Shown here piece after piece: positions 7,409 through 17,221 of a stretch of 64,000 nucleotides of DNA. Positions within the stretch are counted from its first letter, which is position 1. Every line of letters starts with the position of its first letter. Source of the DNA: Bog-473 sp963741995. GTDB taxonomy: Bacteria > Actinomycetota > Acidimicrobiia > Acidimicrobiales > RAAP-2. Under the pieces are notes generated by a model. It saw only the letters and a list, made by a program, of their open reading frames with translations. It made no database searches and had not been told where the DNA came from. Position numbers and translations under genes: made by a program. Location: the NCBI GenBank assembly GCA_963741995.1, contig CAVUKI010000009.1, forward strand, positions 186,001 to 250,000. Reading direction: 5' to 3'.

Positions 7409-8332
7409 TCAGAAGCTGGCGGGGAGCAGCGGGCTGACGGCCCCGAAGAAGAACCAGAGCAGCACGAGCGTGCCCACCGCACCGACCCCGTAGATCACCC
7501 AGCGCTGGCGCCGGAACCGCCAGGCGGCGAACAAGATTCCCGTCACCACCAGCGCGGTGACGAAGCCCCAGAACAGCGCAGCGGCGAGTGACACGCCGGA
7601 GTTGCCCGCCAGGCTCTCGCTCTTCGGGTCCGCGTGGAGCTTGTGGTGCACGGGCACGGGCAGGCCGGAGTTCGGGAACAATTGTGAGTGCGCCAGCTTC
7701 GCCTGCACGACGAGGCGGCTCGTGGCACTGAAGCGCGGATTGCAGGTCGTGAGGGTCAGCTGGTTGGCAATGACGTTGTCCACCACGGTGGTGTCGCTGG
7801 GGGACACGACGAAGCTCTTCGTGGCGTCGTAGACGAAGATGCCCTGCAGCGTGGTGAGGACGATCGGATCGCCGACCTTGACCGAATCGAGGTTGTAGAA
7901 GGGGTGGCCGTAGGTGGTCCGGTGGCCCGCAATGGAGGAGTTGCCGGCCTGGCCGGGCAGCGGCGTCCCGGTGTAGTGCCCGGGACCCTTGCGGAGGTCT
8001 GGTGTGTTCGTGCCCTCGACCACCACCTGGTTGATGCCGATGACCGGGATCCGGATGTCGCCGATCGGCTCGCCTTCGGCCGGGGCCGCTGTGGTCGGCG
8101 CGGCGACCGCAGGTCCGTTCGGGAGCTTGTCCAGTGCGGACTCCTGCGCGAGCGCATGCCGAACGGCGTCGCTGTTGGTCTCCTGTTGGAGTTGGGTGCG
8201 GAGGACGGACTGTGTGTGGGACTCCTGCACCGAGGTGCCCCAGATCTGGTACGCCGTGAAGAGGAGCAGCAGAACGCCCAGCCCGATCAGGACCCGCCCC
8301 AGAATGTCGACGACCCGCCGAAACGTTGACAT
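7409..8332 (-). CDS. Class E sortase
   Basis: 307 residues. An N-terminal membrane anchor (about 12-32) is followed by a Gln/Ala-rich stalk (about 40-90) and a sortase beta-barrel with His137 (AGHRTTYG), Cys197 (LTTCNPRFS) and Arg206. There are two more hydrophobic segments at the C-terminus (about 250-300). SrtE enzymes cut LAXTG-type signals and attach proteins to peptidoglycan in high-GC actinobacteria. No substrate with a clear sorting signal was seen in this window. The neighbouring L,D-transpeptidase gives a cell-wall context. Confidence 0.88.
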   Translation of the reverse strand: MSTFRRVVDILGRVLIGLGVLLLLFTAYQIWGTSVQESHTQSVLRTQLQQETNSDAVRHALAQESALDKLPNGPAVAAPTTAAPAEGEPIGDIRIPVIGINQVVVEGTNTPDLRKGPGHYTGTPLPGQAGNSSIAGHRTTYGHPFYNLDSVKVGDPIVLTTLQGIFVYDATKSFVVSPSDTTVVDNVIANQLTLTTCNPRFSATSRLVVQAKLAHSQLFPNSGLPVPVHHKLHADPKSESLAGNSGVSLAAALFWGFVTALVVTGILFAAWRFRRQRWVIYGVGAVGTLVLLWFFFGAVSPLLPASF

Positions 8333-8377
8333 CGCGAAGAGATTAGGGCGGCCTGAGGCCCTCCCCTGGTCGCCCTC

Positions 8378-9505
8378 CTAGGCCTGGACGGTGACCAGCG
8401 TCCCGAGCGGCGTCAACGGGAACACAACTTGCGCATTGGCGACCGGCATCTCGACGCATCCATCGCTCTGCGGGAAGCCGTAGGAGCCACGCACGAAGCC
8501 GTGCAGGGCGTCCCCACCGTGGAAGTAGCTCACCCACTGAATACCGGGATCGCTGTAGTGGGAGCCATCGGGATTGGTGCCGGTCATGGTGGTCACCGTG
8601 TAACGGGCGTAGACCGGCCACGTTCCGTTCTCGGTACTCGCTCCGGGCACCCCGGTGTTGACCGGGGTGCTGTAGACGGGGGCGCCGTTGTCGTAGACGG
8701 TCGCCGACTCGGGGAGCGACTGGCTGACGAGGACGTAATCCCATGAGAGGGCGTCACCCTTGCCGCTCTGTACGTCGGCCAGAAGATCGGTCCACACCTG
8801 GGGGCCGGCGATGCCGTCGGTCTTCAGGCCGTTCTGGGACTCGAAGTTCATCACGGCGCCCTGGGTGATGACGTTGTCCGTGCCGGGCGTCCACAGCGTC
8901 TCGAGCGCGAGCGGCTGGTCCGGCCAGCGCCAGCTGAACGACCCCACCTGGTCGTTGCCCTCCTGGGTCGGCGACGTCAGCGGCGACGCCGGCGTGAACG
9001 TCAGCGGGAGATAGCCGAGCTCGGCGAGCAGCTGTTGGAGCCGCAGGACGGAACCGGGCGCCACGGAGAACTGTGACGTGACCGACTGCGCCAGGTGCTG
9101 ACCTTCGGAGCCGATGACGCCGGATGGCCCGCCGGGAACGGTGACCGCTTCGGTGGCGCCGGGCACCAACGGCCCGCTCGCTTGGTATTCGAGCAACGAC
9201 GGCGACAACACGGCCCACGAACCGGCGACCGGCGGGCTGAGTGTCGGCATGGGGCTGCCCGGGGCGAGGTCAGTGGAGAACTGGACCGTCACGGTCGAGC
9301 CGGCAGCGACGTTGGCTCCGGTGGGCGACACGGAGTCGACGGTGAGGGCGGGCGGCGGGGCGGACGGGGTGGCGGACGCCTGGTTGCTGTGCAGCCGGTC
9401 GACGGCGACGAACCCGCCGGCCGCCACCGCGAGCACGGCGACGCACACGACAGCGATTACCCACGGCCGTGGGCCGGTTCGGGTGGGTGCGTGCTCGCCG
9501 GACAT
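8378..9505 (-). CDS. L,D-transpeptidase with Ig-like N-terminal domain
   Basis: 375 residues. A single N-terminal membrane segment (about 14-35) is followed by an Ig-like/FlgD-like stretch (VDSVSPTGANVAAGSTVTVQFS), a peptidoglycan-binding-like region with NFESQNGLKTDGIAGPQVW (about 230-250) and a YkuD catalytic domain. The catalytic segment begins at His335 and ends in SDGC with Cys350, so the usual SHGC histidine is replaced by Asp. Family members make 3-3 peptidoglycan cross-links or attach proteins to the wall. It lies upstream of the sortase gene on the same strand. Confidence 0.85.
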   Translation of the reverse strand: MSGEHAPTRTGPRPWVIAVVCVAVLAVAAGGFVAVDRLHSNQASATPSAPPPALTVDSVSPTGANVAAGSTVTVQFSTDLAPGSPMPTLSPPVAGSWAVLSPSLLEYQASGPLVPGATEAVTVPGGPSGVIGSEGQHLAQSVTSQFSVAPGSVLRLQQLLAELGYLPLTFTPASPLTSPTQEGNDQVGSFSWRWPDQPLALETLWTPGTDNVITQGAVMNFESQNGLKTDGIAGPQVWTDLLADVQSGKGDALSWDYVLVSQSLPESATVYDNGAPVYSTPVNTGVPGASTENGTWPVYARYTVTTMTGTNPDGSHYSDPGIQWVSYFHGGDALHGFVRGSYGFPQSDGCVEMPVANAQVVFPLTPLGTLVTVQA

Positions 9506-9538
9506 AGCTGGCGGGATTCTACCGGGGAGAACGTCGGC

Positions 9539-11893
9539 CTAAAGGCCCAATTCGGCCTCAATTTTCTGGGTTATTTCTGTGAGCCTGCTGGCATCAGTCA
9601 CTTTGGTCCCTCTGGACTCCCGGACGTAGAAGGCGTCAACGACCATTTCGCCGAGCGTCGAGACCCGGGCGGACACCACGTCGAGGCCCGCATCGAAGAG
9701 GGCGCGGGTGATGCGGTGGAGCAGCCCGATCTCGTCCGGCGCCCGGACCTCCAGCACGGTCGCGGTGTCGGATGCCTCGTTGTCGATGCTGACGTCGCTG
9801 CCGGGCACGTGGGCGGCCGAGCCGCGCCGGAGTGGATAGATGCGCTCGCGCTCAGAGAGCCGTTCACCCAGGGCCACGCGATCCGAGAGCACCGCCGCCA
9901 GGTCCTCGCGCAGTTTGGCCGTGTCGGGCCACGTCCCGCGGGCCACTTCGACGGTGAACACCTCCACGGCGATCCCGTCCTCGCCGCTGATGTTGGCGGC
10001 CCGCACGTCCATGCCGTTGAGGGCGAGGGCTCCGGCCACGGAGGAGAACAAGCCGGGCCGGTCGGGCGCGGCCACGATGACGCGGGGTGGCTGCAGCGAG
10101 ACCGACGGAAGGCCGGTGCCGCGCACCTCCGCCATGAGCTCGCGATTCGACGCCACAATGCGGTCGGGCGCCGCCGGCTCCGTCTCGCCCTGCAGGACGC
10201 GGTCGGTGCGCTCGACGAGGTCGGCCACGAGGCCTGCCTTCCACGCCCCCCAGGCGGAGGGGCCGGTCGCCCTGCTGTCGGCTTCCGTCAGGGCAGCGAG
10301 CAGATGCAGCGTCAGCCGGTTGCCGACGGCCTCCGCAACACGGGCGATCGTCGTGGGATCGTCGAGGTCGCGTCGGGTGGCGGCGTCGGGGAGCAGGAGA
10401 TGGTGGCGCACGAGGTCGACCAGCACGGCGACATCCTCATCGTCGAACCCCATCCGCGTGGCGATGCGATCGACCAATTCCATGCCCACCGTGGTGTGAT
10501 CGCCGGGGAAGCCCTTGCCGATGTCGTGGAGGAGGGTGCCGACCAGGAGGAGGTCCGGCCGCTCGACCGTGTCGGTGAGCGCGGCCGCCAGCGCGGCGGC
10601 CTCCAGAAGATGACGGTCGACTGTGAAGGTGTGGTACGCGTTGCGTTGGGGCTTGTTGCGGACAGCGGCCCACTCCGGGATCAGGCGGACGAACAGGCCG
10701 TGCTGGTCGAGGGACTCGATCTGGTCGATGGCCGGGCGCCCGAGCCCGAGCAATTCGACGAAGGCGACGCGCGTCTGGTCCGTCCACGGGTCGCCAGGTG
10801 GCGGCATGCGGTCGGCCAGGCGGTGCAGCGACCCCTTGGCGATTTCCCGGTCTGCCCTGGCGGCGGTGGCCGCCAGGCGCAACGGCAGCGAGGCGTCGTC
10901 GGAGACGGGGGCGAGCGGGGTCAGGGCGATCTCGCCGTCGACCTCGACCATGTCGGGCCCGAGGTCGGCCGGAGTCAGGATCGAGACGTGATCGGGGGTG
11001 GTGCGGCGGAAGCGTCGCTTGGGTTCCGGGCTGGGGTCCCACAGGCGACGCCGGCGCCACACGTCGTCGCTGACCCAGGCGATCTGCCGGCCCGCCGTCG
11101 AAACGGCCAGCATCAAGGCGTCGGCGTCCTCGAACCCGAGCGCCGCCGCCACTTGATCCTGGTCCTGGAGGAGAAGCTTGTCGTGCTCACGTTCGGCCAG
11201 CCGGTGGAGCTCCACCCGGATGTCCGTGAGGAGCGCCGTGGCGCTCTCGAGGGACGCCAGGTCCGCGTAGTCGGCCAGCAGGGGGGCGAAGGCCGAGATG
11301 GCGCGGAGCACGCTGACGTCGCGCAACCCGCCGTGGCTCTCCTTGAGATCGGGCTCCAGCAGGAACGCCACGTCGCCGGCGGTGGACCGACGCTCAGCCA
11401 TCTGCTGCTTGAGCAGGGGGAGGTAACGAGCACCCAGCCGGTCGCGCCAGGCGGCCCGGGCCTTCTCGAGGAGTGGCTCCGCGACCCTGGACTCGCCCCA
11501 GACGAGCCGCCCGTCGAGGAGGCCGAGCGCCACCCGCACGTCCTCGGCGGCGGCGCTGAGCACCTCAGAGGGTCGACGGACGGAGTGATCGAGGTGCACG
11601 CCCTCGTCCCATACGGGGTACCAGATGGCATCAGCGACTTTGCCGATGTCCCGATGGCCGGTGTGGACGAGCACCACATCGAGGTCGCTGTACGGGCAGA
11701 GCGAGCTTCGGCCGTAGCCCCCCACGGCAACGAGAGCGAGGTGCCGCCGGGCGTCGCCGGCGGCCCGTTCGGCCAGGTCGGACAGCCAGGCATCCGCCTC
11801 GGCCGCATAGCGCCGGCAAAATTCCTGGCCCCCCAGACCGGGCTCGGCCAGCAGGCGGCTGCGCCGATCACGCAGTGACGTCTCGGCGACCAT
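9539..11893 (-). CDS. glnD: [Protein-PII] uridylyltransferase/uridylyl-removing enzyme (GlnD)
   Basis: 784 residues, somewhat shorter than the roughly 850-900 of proteobacterial GlnD but usual for actinobacteria. Order of domains: nucleotidyltransferase (GGYGR at 58-62, SDLD at 69-72), GlnE/PII-UTase linker, HD hydrolase (LLHDIGKGFPGDH) and two C-terminal ACT domains (APDRPGLFSSVAGAL, then APDEIGLLHRITRAL). It modifies PII according to glutamine level. No glnB or amtB is visible next to it. The frame is intact across the full length. Confidence 0.92.
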   Translation of the reverse strand: MVAETSLRDRRSRLLAEPGLGGQEFCRRYAAEADAWLSDLAERAAGDARRHLALVAVGGYGRSSLCPYSDLDVVLVHTGHRDIGKVADAIWYPVWDEGVHLDHSVRRPSEVLSAAAEDVRVALGLLDGRLVWGESRVAEPLLEKARAAWRDRLGARYLPLLKQQMAERRSTAGDVAFLLEPDLKESHGGLRDVSVLRAISAFAPLLADYADLASLESATALLTDIRVELHRLAEREHDKLLLQDQDQVAAALGFEDADALMLAVSTAGRQIAWVSDDVWRRRRLWDPSPEPKRRFRRTTPDHVSILTPADLGPDMVEVDGEIALTPLAPVSDDASLPLRLAATAARADREIAKGSLHRLADRMPPPGDPWTDQTRVAFVELLGLGRPAIDQIESLDQHGLFVRLIPEWAAVRNKPQRNAYHTFTVDRHLLEAAALAAALTDTVERPDLLLVGTLLHDIGKGFPGDHTTVGMELVDRIATRMGFDDEDVAVLVDLVRHHLLLPDAATRRDLDDPTTIARVAEAVGNRLTLHLLAALTEADSRATGPSAWGAWKAGLVADLVERTDRVLQGETEPAAPDRIVASNRELMAEVRGTGLPSVSLQPPRVIVAAPDRPGLFSSVAGALALNGMDVRAANISGEDGIAVEVFTVEVARGTWPDTAKLREDLAAVLSDRVALGERLSERERIYPLRRGSAAHVPGSDVSIDNEASDTATVLEVRAPDEIGLLHRITRALFDAGLDVVSARVSTLGEMVVDAFYVRESRGTKVTDASRLTEITQKIEAELGL

Positions 11894-11916
11894 GGCGGGA
11901 ACGTAGCATTGGGTTC

Positions 11917-12126
11917 GTGAGCAAAGAGGTAGAGCGCAGGGAGTCCAAGACCCCCATGACCTTCAAGCATGCGGTCGGCATGACCGTGCTTGGCGTCGTA
12001 GGGATCCTGGTGGCCTATTGGATCTTCCGGGTCCTCGCTGGCGTCTTCATCTTCTTCGGTGAAGTTGCCTTGGTGGTCGTCCTGATCGCCGCCGTGTTCT
12101 GGTTGGTCTCCCGGCTGCGCCATTAG
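11917..12126 (+). CDS. Small membrane protein of unknown function
   Basis: 69 residues from GTG 11917. A charged N-terminus (KEVERRESKTP) precedes two hydrophobic segments (about 17-36 and 40-64), and the protein ends RLRH. A TAGCAT -10-like hexamer at 11904-11909 sits 7 bp before the GTG, consistent with a leaderless transcript. It is divergent from glnD. No family recognised. Confidence 0.6.
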   Translation: MSKEVERRESKTPMTFKHAVGMTVLGVVGILVAYWIFRVLAGVFIFFGEVALVVVLIAAVFWLVSRLRH

Positions 12127-12204
12127 TACGAACGAGAACCAGCTTTCGCCCAGGGCAAGGGGATATTGGCCGTTAGGCTGGCCGCCCGTTCGTGCTCCTA
12201 CGAC

Positions 12205-12279
12205 GGCGGCGTGGCCGAGTGGTTTAGGCAGGGGCCTGCAAAGCCCCGTACGGCGGTTCGATTCCGCCCGCCGCCTCCA
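12205..12279 (+). tRNA. tRNA-Cys (GCA)
   Basis: The cloverleaf is complete: acceptor GGCGGCG/CGCCGCC, anticodon stem GGGGC/GCCCC with loop CTGCAAA (anticodon GCA), T-arm GGCGG-TTCGATT-CCGCC, discriminator T and encoded CCA. It is the integration site for the elements that follow. The 3' half is repeated at 26753 and 36545. Confidence 0.96.
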
Positions 12280-12299
12280 GGATGTTTCCTGGTCAGGCT
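12230..12299 (+). repeat. Attachment-site repeat, copy 1 (in tRNA-Cys)
   Basis: The 70 bp from the anticodon stem through CCA and 20 bp beyond are repeated at 26753-26822 with one mismatch in the T-stem. A third, more diverged copy lies at 36545-36617. Homology between copies 1 and 2 runs on into the adjacent integrase (to 13024 and 27553). Confidence 0.92.
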
Positions 12300-12458
12300 A
12301 GGTAACTGGTTTGACCGTTGTTTGCCGAGAGTGACGCGGATTTGCTTGGGTTTCGCGTGATCGGCGCGGGATCACGTGATTTTCGCGGGACGCGCCGGCT
12401 GGTGATGGAGGGTATGCGAGGATCTCGAAGCGTTGGCGCTCGATTTCTTTCTGAGCGA

Positions 12459-13562
12459 TTACACGCCAGGGACCGGCCCACACTCGCCGCTGCGCCTAGC
12501 CCTTCGAGATGCGAAGACGACAATGGCGGATCGAAATAGGTGTCCGTAGACGTCCATTGTCGTCTTGTAAGACGAGTGGCGGCACTCCTCCTGGATCTCC
12601 TTCGGGTGCGCGCCTGCGGCGATCCGAATGGCCACATAGGTGTGCCTTAGGTCGTGCCAGCGGAGGTCAGGACGGCCGATCGCAGCGCGAGCCTTCTTCC
12701 ATGTCTGGCTCGTGAAGCTGGATAAGTGTGGCGTGTTGCCTCGGGTGTTCACGAAGACCAGTCCGTCTTTGCCGGGTTGGGCACGCTCGGCGAGCTGCTC
12801 ATCGAGGATGGGGTAGATGGGCGCCCAGATGGGGACCTGTCGTCGACCGGCTGAGTCTTCGGCTGGTCGAGCCACGGAACTTTGAGCCGACCTCGACGAC
12901 CTGCTGGCTCACGACGAACCGCCGGCGCAGCATGTCCACGTCCCGGCGTCGCAAGCCGACCATCTCCGACCACCGCAGGCCCGACCACGCGGCCACCAGC
13001 ACCCACGAACGGCACCACGCCGGCATGGCGGTGGCGAGCTGGGCGACCTCCTCGGGCGTGAGGACTTCGATGTCGCCGCGTCGGACCTCGGGCAGCCGCA
13101 CGCCCGCGCAGGGAGACTTCACCAGCTCGGCTTCGACCGCGCCCGTCATCACGGCGCGGAACACCGAGAACCGACGCCGCACGGCCGAGTCAGGGACACC
13201 GCTTGAGCGCATCTCGGCGACCCACGCCTGAACCTCGGTCTTGGTGATCTTGGCCAGGGGTCGCCGGTCGAAGCGAGGACGGATGTGGAGGCGGAGGTCT
13301 CGCTCATGCATAGCGTGCGCAGCGTGCGCGCCCGAAGGTCGACCTTGGTGGCCCACCACTCGTCGCACCACGAACCGAAGGTCAGTCCGACGCGCTCGGG
13401 TGCGATGTAGCTGCCCTCGACGCCCTGTGTCCGGACCTTCGCCAGGTGGTCCTTGGCTTGCTTCATGGTGTCGACGCGTTCGCGGCGCGGCCGGCCGCTG
13501 GGGTCGCGGTAGCGGACCTCCCAGCGGCCTGTGGGCAGCTTGTGGATCGGCTCATTAGGCAT
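12459..13562 (-). pseudogene. int: Tyrosine recombinase (phage integrase), two frameshifts
   Basis: Starting at ATG 13562 (MPNEPIHKLPTGRWEVRYRD), the protein changes frame near 13305 and again near 12870. Put together it is a full-length integrase: an AP2-like arm-binding N-terminus, a SAM-like core-binding domain (LAKITKTEVQAWVAEM), and a catalytic domain with Arg in AWSGLRWSEMVGL, HDLRH, a later His and the Tyr in TTMDVYGHLF. It points toward the tRNA, the usual position for an integrase of a tRNA-targeted element. It overlaps the upstream regulator by 8 bp. As read it is inactive unless the indels are sequencing errors. Confidence 0.88.
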
Positions 13563-14221
13563 TGTGAATGTCCTCCGTGGCGTCGACGACGTAACCAATG
13601 TCCTTGGCTTGCTTGACCCAGCGACTGGCCGTCCGTAGCGAGATCGAGAACTCGTCCCTCACCACCTCGCGATAGTCGTGCGGGTTGGCTGCCACAATCT
13701 CGGCCACGTGCCGAAGGGCATCGTTTCCAATCGGACGGCCTCTGCGGCTGCTATTCAGGGCTGCGCGCCTTGCGTCTTCAATCTCATCGAGAGTTGGATC
13801 CGCCAGGGCTTCCACCAGCTCAGTCGCTTCGTCGCGAGATAGGCGCCCCAGTGGCCGTGAGTTCAGTACGCGATCCACTCCTTGCCGCTGTCGGATCAAA
13901 ACGGCGCTCAGCGCCGCCGTTTCCGAGACTGCCTGTTCGAACAGGGCGCCCCAGGGAACATCGCGAAGCTGACTGGGGGAGAGGTGGTGGTCTTCACTCG
14001 CCAAGACGTGAGCACTTCTCTGAGGACGGGCCGGCCGTCGTGTACTGCGAGTTGGAGGTCAACGACGATGCCCTCCCCCTGGTCGGCCAAGGCGATCACA
14101 CCGGCTCGTGCAGGAAACAGACCTCCTCCGGCGAGTTCGACGGGCCAGCGAATCTGGTCGTCCCGAAGCTGGGGCAGAGACGCCAACCATCCAGTCGGCG
14201 AGCGGTGCGCTTGGTGGGCAT
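13555..14221 (-). pseudogene. HTH regulator upstream of the integrase, probably frameshifted
   Basis: The 3' part (13555-14004) is open for 149 residues and ends in an HTH segment, SLRTASRWVKQAKDIGYVVDA. Other frames upstream supply a fitting N-terminus: MPTKRTARRLDGWRLCP from ATG 14221, then IVVDLQLAVHDGRPVLREV. This resembles a common actinobacterial mobile-element protein with a C-terminal HTH that lies just before the integrase. Two frameshifts (near 14100 and 14010) are needed to join the parts. If there is no joining, TTG 14004 would be the start of a shorter protein. A regulatory role is inference. Confidence 0.6.
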
Positions 14222-14259
14222 GTGGGAAGTGTGCCACATCCGGACGAGAATGGCAACCG

Positions 14260-14289
14260 AGAATGTCCCAGAATGTCCCAGAATGTCCT
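14260..14289. promoter_or_regulatory. Three tandem 10-bp direct repeats (AGAATGTCCC)
   Basis: Three head-to-tail copies at exactly 10-bp spacing (third ends in T), between the minus-strand regulator/integrase and the plus-strand excisionase. A helical-turn period in a divergent control region suggests a binding array for the element's regulator. Confidence 0.6.
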
Positions 14290-14347
14290 CAGTGTGGCTA
14301 GGTTTGCTGACAGCCCACACAGCCGGACCGCACCAGGAGGATTCCGA

Positions 14348-14536
14348 ATGCCACCACCCGTCAACTCGTCCGCTGATGCAGGTTCCCGAACACCGACCCT
14401 GGACGACGGTGCGCGTCCTGCGGCGCCTGGTGGCCGAGAAGCGGATCCCGTTTCACAAGATGGGCGCCTCGTGCTCATCGACCTGGCAGACATGGACGCC
14501 TATGCCGAGGCGGGCCGCGTAGACGCCGCCTCGTGA
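14348..14536 (+). pseudogene. Excisionase-like MerR/HTH_17 protein, two frameshifts
   Basis: The start MPPPVNSSADAGSRT is in one frame, TTVRVLRRLVAEKRIPFHKMG in a second, and RLVLIDLADMDAYAEAGRVDAAS in the first again. Joined, they give the HTH_17 excisionase pattern (RRLVAE-RIPFHK-G---IDLADLDAY). Two compensating single-base indels lie near 14400 and 14470. It is oriented away from the integrase and next to the 10-bp repeats. Confidence 0.65.
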
Positions 14537-15732
14537 GCCTCTTCCACAGACGCATGTCTGGCATGCACTTCAAATCGTCGTCGACGGGAAGATTCACCAC
14601 TACCGAAGTCGAACATCGGCTCGGGGATCCTCGGCCGCTGCCGGATGCCGACACATTGGCCAGACGTGGTCTGGCTGACCGACAGAGACGAGCCGATCCG
14701 TCGCGGCGTCGATGTGCAAACCGTCGCCACCCGGTGGTCTACGACAAGACGCGTGTCCGCCTGACGGTGGACGTACGCCGTCGAGGCGGTCACTGGCGAG
14801 CGTGGTCCGACGAGACCGCATGAATCGAAGTGGCGTCGACACCCTCAGGCGAAACATGTCGCTGAGCCCGCTGCATGCGGTGGACGAAAATCTGTCCTCG
14901 GAGATCGTCGATGTGGATCTGGAGTCGAAGTCGTGGCGTATCCTAACGACGACTTGGCGGACTGGATGCGGGGAACGAGCCCGCGACGTGAACCGGAGAT
15001 GAAGCCTCTGCGAGAGGTGTGCGCTGATACGCTCGAGTACCCGATGCAGCGCGATCAGCTGCGCCATGTGCTGGTCAGAGGAATCACCACGCTGATCATT
15101 CCAGCCTGCTGAAGAGCCAGAGAGGGTTGTATCTCGTACCTGCCTGCCGGCGCGCCGTGGCGCGAGAAGTCGTCGTGAAAGACGAAGCGGCCGCCCCTCG
15201 CCACCCGGTATGGAAGGCGTCCCCGTACAGTCAGGCGACTGAGTTCGCTGACATGAAGAGGCCGTGGCAGCGGCGACCCTGGCAGGAACGCCATCGGCCG
15301 GTGACCACCGTCACTTCGTTACGACCGACACGGCGTCTCTCGGGCTCAGCGCGTCGACCTCCGGCGCCATCTGCTCTGCACAGCCCAAGACGTTTAGATC
15401 TGTCGGCCAGTGATGAAGATCAGGTCTGTGACGCATGCGACAAAGCGTGGCGGCGCGCAAGGTACTCATGGGGCGTCGAGAACGAGGTTTTCGTGGCGAA
15501 GCGCTGGGCGAAGTACAAGAAGGTCAATCGACGCGAGCACTGGCCGGCGCTCACATTGCCGCTGCTCGGTTCGAGCGTTTTGTCCAAGCACCGATGGCGG
15601 ACAAACTGGCCCCTGACCAGGCCAAATCCAACGATGTTATTTGCGATGGGACACTGGTGGTCCGGGCGGAGTCGGCATGTCTTCTTGAGGACGACTTCAT
15701 GAAAAACCGATGTTGAAAGGGGAAACCCAGCC
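14537..15732 (+). other. Decayed region with short coding fragments
   Basis: No complete gene. Plus-strand pieces that look protein-like but change frame include PDVVWLTDRDEPIRRGVDVQTV (about 14660-14730), AYPNDDLADWMRGTSPRREPE (about 14935-15000) and HIAAARFERFVQAPMADKLA (about 15555-15610). None was assigned to a family. They are probably remnants of early-region genes of element A. Confidence 0.4.
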
Positions 15733-15935
15733 ATGACCATGGAGCTGTCGCAGACTGGTCAACTGGTCGAGGAGGTCGACGGCGTCTACCTGTCGGCTCT
15801 CGACATCGCGGCTCGACCAGAACGTGACCGAACGTACCGTACGCAATTGGATGAAGGACGAGCGCCTCCCGAGGTGAAGCTGGCCGATCGTCGCGCGCTC
15901 GTTCCCCGGCACGCATATGAGGAAGTACCGCGCGA
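15733..15935 (+). pseudogene. Small HTH DNA-binding protein remnant
   Basis: MTMELSQTGQLVEEVDGVYLSALDIAAR starts at 15733. The middle continues in another frame as NVTERTVRNWMKDERLP, a helix-turn-helix with a recognition helix, and the end returns as EVKLADRRALVPRHAYEE. Compensating indels lie near 15810 and 15875. It resembles AlpA/MerR-type small regulators of mobile elements. A GAAAGGGG-like ribosome site precedes the ATG. Confidence 0.55.
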
Positions 15936-16059
15936 CGGCGGTCACATCGCCCGGCGGAACCTGAGACGCGCAAACGGCCGGTGGAACCGGGCCGCTGCAA
16001 ATATCCAACGACGAAGGAGAAAACGTGCATCACCTGACGCACGCGCGAACGGGCGCAGT

Positions 16060-16640
16060 GTTCTTCATGATTGTCGATGGTCCCTGATCGGCGCGCACGA
16101 AGCTCGGATCAAGACTGCCATCTGGCGTGACGATCCTGGCTCGCCCTTGAGGCGATGCCAAAACTCGTCTATATCACGATCCTCAGCCAGCCGAAGCTCA
16201 GCGTGTGCGGCGTCATCGGTTATACGCCCGGCGCCTGGGCGCGCCTCCTCGGCGTTGAACGCAGGAGATCCAGAAATGTGCCCGACGTTGCAGGAAACGA
16301 ACTTCGTAGTGCTCAGCGAGCCGACCGAGGAGCTCGTGGGTCCAACGTTGACGAAGAATGACGGAATCCTCGATAAGCCCTACATGGTCATCTCCATGTC
16401 GAAGAAGTTCTCGACCATTCAGTCCGACATCATCCGGGAACGGTTCTCGAATCGTTGGGGTCACGGTTCCTGAGTCGTTGCCCGGTCAGATTCCCGAAGG
16501 TGTTCAGCGCTGAATGAAACTGATCGAGAACGGACCGAAGACGGTGGCGAACCGTTCCTCGATGCGTTCACAAACAGTTTCCCGAACGGTTACCTAATCG
16601 GTACGGGGGGTCGGTATCGGGGAACGTATTTGCCGCGCAG
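16060..16640 (+). pseudogene. Phage replication-initiator-like protein, several frameshifts
   Basis: Three consecutive fragments in different frames join into a pattern I recognise from actinobacterial prophage replication/initiator proteins: ARIKTAIWRDD, then LVYITILSQPKLSVCGVIGYTPGAWARLL, then FVVLSEPTEELVGPTLTKNDGILDKPYMVISMSKKF followed by IQSDIIRERF. The last part would be an HTH/winged-helix region. C-terminal FP/EP-rich sequence (FTNSFPNGYL) is also typical. Frame changes lie near 16110, 16145 and 16255. The family assignment is from memory of the pattern. Confidence 0.5.
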
Positions 16641-17181
16641 CCTTGTTTCCTTGTTAGCCGTGTCTCCGTGATATCCATGTATCCACCCCTTGGTTTCATC
16701 GTTCCGCGGACTTTCAAGAGAACGGACGTCGTCGATCTTCAAAGACGTGCGAGTGATGACCTTCATCAGCGAGGGGTACGACGAGGTCGTCATCAAGCGG
16801 TGCTCGGCCACCAACCGTCCGCATCCGTCAGAGACGGGGACGGATCCACGACTGCACGTTCACGGCCGACGGGTGGAATTGTTCGTGTGGGGGTGACCGT
16901 GAGACCCATGTGCGCACTCGCTGGCGGTCCGGACGGTTGCGATGGTGGCCACGGAGCCGCTGAACGGGACCGGCGTCCTTGAGGCAACTGGCCAACGTAA
17001 GGCGGTGTCGAAGACCGCGGTAGTCGCTCGTCGAAGTCTGCTGCGAGGAGACGGCGGAGGGTGGGGTCGGACGACGACCTCTTGCTTTCGCTGCGCTATT
17101 TGAAGAAACCGACTGTCAGTCTGCAAATCCCCGCACGCGGAGGCCAGTTGAACCAATCCGCAAAACTCCTGGTCAGAAACC
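16641..17181. other. No supported gene
   Basis: Short reading frames exist on both strands but none shows a recognisable domain, start signal or codon pattern. The base composition is lower in GC than the core genes. Confidence 0.4.
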
Positions 17182-17221
17182 GTACAACAAATACCTTGCA
17201 ACAAGCGGTCATTTGTTGTAC
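17182..17221. promoter_or_regulatory. Inverted repeat over the serine-recombinase promoter
   Basis: GTACAACAAAT (17182-17192) and ATTTGTTGTAC (17211-17221) are perfect 11-bp arms separated by 18 bp. They bracket a promoter, TTGCAA (17195-17200) - 18 bp - TACACT (17219-17224). The right arm overlaps the -10, a good layout for autorepression. Confidence 0.7.

Noticed and set aside
6228..7493. Plus-strand 421-codon frame opposite DUF2332
   Set aside because: Shadow of DUF2332; it also crosses the IS end, which would make no sense for a real gene.
9095..11878. A 927-codon open frame on the plus strand
   Set aside because: It is antisense to glnD, which has full domain structure. The plus frame is Arg/Gly/His-rich with no domains, a typical GC-rich shadow.
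12166..12360. Open frame spanning the tRNA-Cys gene
   Set aside because: The tRNA cloverleaf is complete and explains the conservation.
15055..15294. Minus-strand frame resembling an excisionase (RLPYRVARGGRFVFHDD)
   Set aside because: Motif order does not fit a normal HTH and surrounding remnants are on the plus strand; too weak to call.
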